Source: Actinomycetota bacterium (GTDB lineage: Bacteria; Actinomycetota; Acidimicrobiia; Acidimicrobiales; Ilumatobacteraceae). Taken from it: a stretch of 16,910 nucleotides of DNA. Below are positions 15,266 to 16,910 of this stretch, piece after piece. The stretch lies in NCBI GenBank assembly GCA_010024485.1, contig RGGX01000012.1, forward strand, positions 1-16,910. Direction: 5' to 3'. The position numbers and the translations under genes are program-made. Every line of letters begins with the position of its first letter. Position 1 is the stretch's first letter. Below the pieces are notes generated by a model. That model was not told the DNA's origin and ran no database searches. It saw only the letters and a program-made list of their open reading frames with translations.

Positions 15266-15607
15266 TCAGGAGGACGCCGAGGAGGTCGACGAGGATGAAC
15301 TGTCCGACGACGACGATGGCGATGACGATGATGACGACGACGGGGTGGACGACGACGATGATGACGACGCGCCGGAGTCGCTCGACGAGGCGGATGACGA
15401 GCCGGACGACTTCGACGATCCACGGGAGTCGTTCTTGTAGAAGCCGCCGCCTTTGAACGTCACACCCACCGGCGTGAACACCTTCTTGACGGGCATCGTC
15501 TCGCCGGTCTCCGGGTGCTCCGCCTCGGTGAGGGCATCGTCGGAGAACGACTGCTGGACCTCGATCGTCTCACCGGTCTCGACGAACTTGTACACGTAGG
15601 TCGGCAT
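15266..15607 (-). CDS. FmdB/Ruc-like small protein without zinc cysteines, polyserine C-terminal tail
   Basis: Small protein (113 residues) of the FmdB regulatory-protein family. The N-terminal 65 residues align to the family frame MPTYxY...(V)QSFSDD.L...KKVF.PVGVTFKGGGFYKNDSR. Normal members hold a CxxC...CxxC zinc ribbon; here the corresponding stretches (KFVETGET and EAEHPETGET) have no cysteine, and the whole protein has none. The last ~48 residues are almost all Ser with Asp, Ala and Pro, surely disordered. M. tuberculosis Rv0991c (Ruc), a redox-regulated chaperone with a disordered Ser-rich tail, has the same layout and also lies near galU. Redox sensing by cysteines is impossible in this version. 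The ATG has a TAACCT box 9 bases upstream. Confidence 0.82.
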   Translation of the reverse strand: MPTYVYKFVETGETIEVQQSFSDDALTEAEHPETGETMPVKKVFTPVGVTFKGGGFYKNDSRGSSKSSGSSSASSSDSGASSSSSSSTPSSSSSSSPSSSSDSSSSSTSSASS

Positions 15608-15616
15608 GGCGGCGTC

Positions 15617-15622
15617 AGGTTA
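15617..15622 (-). promoter_or_regulatory. -10 box for the FmdB-like gene (TAACCT)
   Basis: TAACCT on the minus strand ends 9 bases before the ATG at 15607. It overlaps the divergent plus-strand box at 15621-15626 by two bases, so the two promoters cannot be occupied at once. Confidence 0.45.
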
Positions 15623-15626
15623 TCGT
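15621..15626 (+). promoter_or_regulatory. -10 box for the galU-like gene (TATCGT)
   Basis: TATCGT lies 7 bases before a GTG at 15634, the same spacing as at tldD. That GTG opens a frame of only nine codons (VESPIAWRP, then TAG), out of frame with the surviving GalU-like sequence. The promoter of a once-intact gene seems to have been kept. Confidence 0.45.
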
Positions 15627-15650
15627 CGGCCCCGTGGAGTCGCCGATCGC

Positions 15651-16247
15651 ATGGAGGCCATAGGTCGTGACTGGACGGTCGACGTCGTGTTCCAGGACCG
15701 TCCACTCGGTCTCGGCCATGCCGTCGGCTGCGCTGCCGGGGTGGTTCGCGGAGAGGCCTTCGCGGTGTTGCTCCCCGACGAGATCATGGGCGCGCCGACC
15801 CTGCTCGACCGGATGACCTCGGTCTGCCGCGACACCGGCGGCGGTGTCGTCGGCCTGTTGCGGGTGCCGCCGGCAGAGGTCTCGGCCTACGGGGTGATCG
15901 AGCCGACCGGGCCCGAGGACGACGGTGTCGTGCCCGTGGGCGGTCTCATCGAGAAGCCGGCTCCAGCCGACGCTCCGAGCGACCTCATCGTGATCGGGCG
16001 GTACGTGCTCACCGTCGACGTCTTCGATCGGATCGCCGGACTGTCACCCGGTGCGGGTGGTGAACTGCAGCTCACGGACGCCCTCAGGGAACAGGCCAGC
16101 GATGGACCATTCCACGGTGTGCTCTGCGAGGTGGACCGGTGGGACACCGGGAACCCGCTCGGGTTCGCCCTGGCGGCCGTCGACCTCGGCCTCCGCGACC
16201 CGGTCATCGGGCCTGCTCTCGCCGAGCACCTCCGCGCGCTCGGCTGA
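15651..16247 (+). CDS. N-terminally truncated UTP-glucose-1-phosphate uridylyltransferase (GalU-like), probable pseudogene
   Basis: GalU normally makes UDP-glucose from UTP and glucose-1-phosphate. The visible part matches its middle and end: PLGLGHAVGCAAG, FAVLLPDEIMG, AYGVIEPTG, GGLIEKPAPADAPSDLIVIGRYVL, GGELQLTDALRE and DRWDTGNPLGFALAAVDL. About 80-90 N-terminal residues are absent, including the nucleotide-binding GxGTRxLPxTK signature, so catalysis is not expected. The frame is open back to an ATG at 15606, but those codons cover the promoter and the fmdB start. I chose 15651 because it is the first in-frame ATG after the predicted transcription start. A deletion with frameshift near 15640-15655 is the likeliest history; an assembly error is the alternative. 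It converges on the glycolipid-binding gene. Confidence 0.7.
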   Translation: MEAIGRDWTVDVVFQDRPLGLGHAVGCAAGVVRGEAFAVLLPDEIMGAPTLLDRMTSVCRDTGGGVVGLLRVPPAEVSAYGVIEPTGPEDDGVVPVGGLIEKPAPADAPSDLIVIGRYVLTVDVFDRIAGLSPGAGGELQLTDALREQASDGPFHGVLCEVDRWDTGNPLGFALAAVDLGLRDPVIGPALAEHLRALG

Positions 16248-16254
16248 GGTCAGC
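16243..16254. terminator. Short inverted repeat at convergent stop codons (galU-like / glycolipid-binding)
   Basis: GCTGA and TCAGC flank a central GG, each arm holding one gene's stop codon. The stem is only 5 bp, so it could be chance, but it repeats the pattern of the other three convergent junctions. Confidence 0.25.
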
Positions 16255-16804
16255 GACGTCGGAAGGCGCCCTCGACGTCGAGGGGCAGACCGAAGTCGTC
16301 GACGCCGAAGGCGCACAACTCCACGTCGAGCGCGCTGTCGATCACCCGCCACCGGCGCTCGGTGAGCCGCTCGTATCGGCGCTCTCGGACGACGATGCCG
16401 AGGGTCTCGATGTCGATGCACGCGACCGTGAGCGTTGCGGTCGCGCCCGGATCGATACTCAGGCGCCGCACCGGTGCGACGTGGTCGAACGGGGTGCAGC
16501 CGAAGGCGACGTCGCTCACCCCCGTGAGCTCGTCGCGATGAACGCCGTTCACCTCTCCCCAGCGGGTGCCGTCGGTCCCGAGCCACAGATCGGGTTCGTC
16601 GAGATCGCGGAACAGGAGGAACTGACGCACCTCCCACAGCGGTGAGAGTCGCACGACGTACTGGATGTTCTCCCCGGTGACGACTCCCGACGCGGTCCAG
16701 GCCTCGTTCTCCCAGCGGAGGGTCAACTCCTCGGTGTTCTCACCACTCCAGTCGTCCCATCTGGCGGTCCACCCATCAGCGGGAAGCGCGGCGAGACCCG
16801 ACAT
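16250..16804 (-). CDS. Putative glycolipid-binding family protein (PF06475-like)
   Basis: Resembles the putative glycolipid-binding domain family (PF06475, formerly a DUF), whose members run about 185 residues; the biochemical function is poorly known. Family-like features in order are WTARWDDWSGENTEELTLRWE at the N-terminus, YVVRLSPLWEVRQFLLFRD, LWLGTDGTRWGEVNG, CTPFDHVAPVRRLSI (usually TPFTNTLPIRRL), and a late RRYERL. The usual central LDGCxDVDL is degenerate here (LTGVSDVAFG). The C-terminal GLVxxYPGLWxR part looks diverged. I chose the ATG at 16804 because it begins the conserved region and follows CAGACT by 6 bases. A GTG at 16840 adds 12 residues encoded by repeat DNA. The start lies in a 64-bp tandem repeat. 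Confidence 0.72.
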   Translation of the reverse strand: MSGLAALPADGWTARWDDWSGENTEELTLRWENEAWTASGVVTGENIQYVVRLSPLWEVRQFLLFRDLDEPDLWLGTDGTRWGEVNGVHRDELTGVSDVAFGCTPFDHVAPVRRLSIDPGATATLTVACIDIETLGIVVRERRYERLTERRWRVIDSALDVELCAFGVDDFGLPLDVEGAFRRR

Positions 16805-16910
16805 GGCGCCAGTCTGGCCCGCAGGTGACGCCCGAGCCACCCGCGGGAAGCGTGGTGAGACCCGACATGGCGCCAGTCTGGCCCGCAGGTGACGCCCGAG
16901 CCACCCGCGG
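16779..16910. repeat. 64-bp tandem repeat, two full copies, running off the window
   Basis: Copy 1 spans 16779-16842 and copy 2 spans 16843-16906. They differ at only two positions (gcgCggCgag against gcgTggTgag). The last four bases, gcgg, match the start of a third copy. Each copy carries, on the minus strand, the putative -10 (CAGACT), the ATG and the first codons of the glycolipid-binding gene. 64 is not a multiple of 3, so the outer copy's ATG (16868) opens a separate 30-codon frame that stops at 16776. Confidence 0.9.
16811..16816 (-). promoter_or_regulatory. Possible weak -10 box for the glycolipid-binding gene (CAGACT)
   Basis: CAGACT on the minus strand ends 6 bases before the ATG at 16804, the spacing seen at other genes here, but its first base departs from TANNNT. 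The same element recurs 64 bases upstream in repeat copy 2. Confidence 0.25.

Noticed and set aside
15290..15420. Trinucleotide-repeat tract as a simple repeat or CRISPR-like element
   Set aside because: It is coding sequence for a serine-rich tail with irregular units and no spacers.
15252..15440. Asp-rich plus-strand frame (long runs of D)
   Set aside because: It is the complement of the polyserine tail codons of the FmdB-like gene; the gac/gat runs reflect tcg/tcc/atc serine codons and their neighbours.
15606..15650. ATG at 15606 as the true start of the galU-like gene
   Set aside because: It would translate the divergent promoters and overlap the fmdB start codon, and the 15 added residues (MAASGYRRPRGVADR) do not resemble any GalU.
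16665..16892. 75-codon plus-strand frame across the 64-bp repeat
   Set aside because: Antisense to the glycolipid-binding gene start and generated by repeat DNA; no motif.
1..16910. tRNA, rRNA, riboswitch, phage, transposon or defence-system genes
   Set aside because: All gaps are under about 85 bases and no cloverleaf, T-box, integrase, transposase or defence motif could be recognised.

Overview
The window is a compact, very GC-rich stretch with 16 protein genes, several 4-bp start/stop overlaps, no RNA genes and no gap over about 85 bases. The gene types point to an actinobacterium: an actinobacterial DapD, a mycobacterial-type HisN, an Rv3303c-like LpdA, a serine-tailed FmdB-like protein beside a galU-like gene, and many GTG starts with no Shine-Dalgarno. 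A deep lineage such as Acidimicrobiia is a reasonable guess but is not proven. No prophage, insertion sequence, CRISPR array or tRNA was seen.

Layout. Positions 1-720 (+) are the 3' part of an alpha/beta hydrolase. Positions 724-4078 (-) are a lysine-centred operon, lysS-dapD-EamA transporter. Positions 4134-6866 (+) hold a secreted M15 cell-wall peptidase and an LpdA-like flavoprotein reductase. Positions 6876-10943 (-) hold a FlK-like thioesterase, dxs, a crotonase-family enzyme and hisN. Positions 11027-14603 (+) are a translationally coupled tldD-pmbA(tldE)-uppP operon. Positions 14600-15607 (-) hold a cysteine-free FmdB-like protein with a polyserine tail and a SAF-domain membrane protein. 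Positions 15651-16247 (+) are a GalU-like protein with no N-terminus. Positions 16250-16804 (-) are a putative glycolipid-binding-family protein whose promoter and start lie in a 64-bp tandem repeat running off the window end.

How the genes fit together. Several serve the cell envelope: DapD (diaminopimelate and lysine), Dxs (isoprenoid precursors, including undecaprenyl carrier), UppP (carrier recycling), the M15 peptidase (peptide-stem cleavage) and the GalU remnant (UDP-glucose). LysS and DapD join lysine synthesis and use in one operon.

The most notable signals are architectural. Most non-coupled genes have a TANNNT-like -10 box 6-9 bases before the start codon, implying leaderless or nearly leaderless mRNAs. 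All four convergent junctions carry an inverted repeat at the stop codons. The divergent fmdB/galU locus is doubly unusual: one protein has lost the family's zinc cysteines, the other its nucleotide-binding N-terminus. I see conventional genes with these anomalies, not a clearly new multi-gene system.
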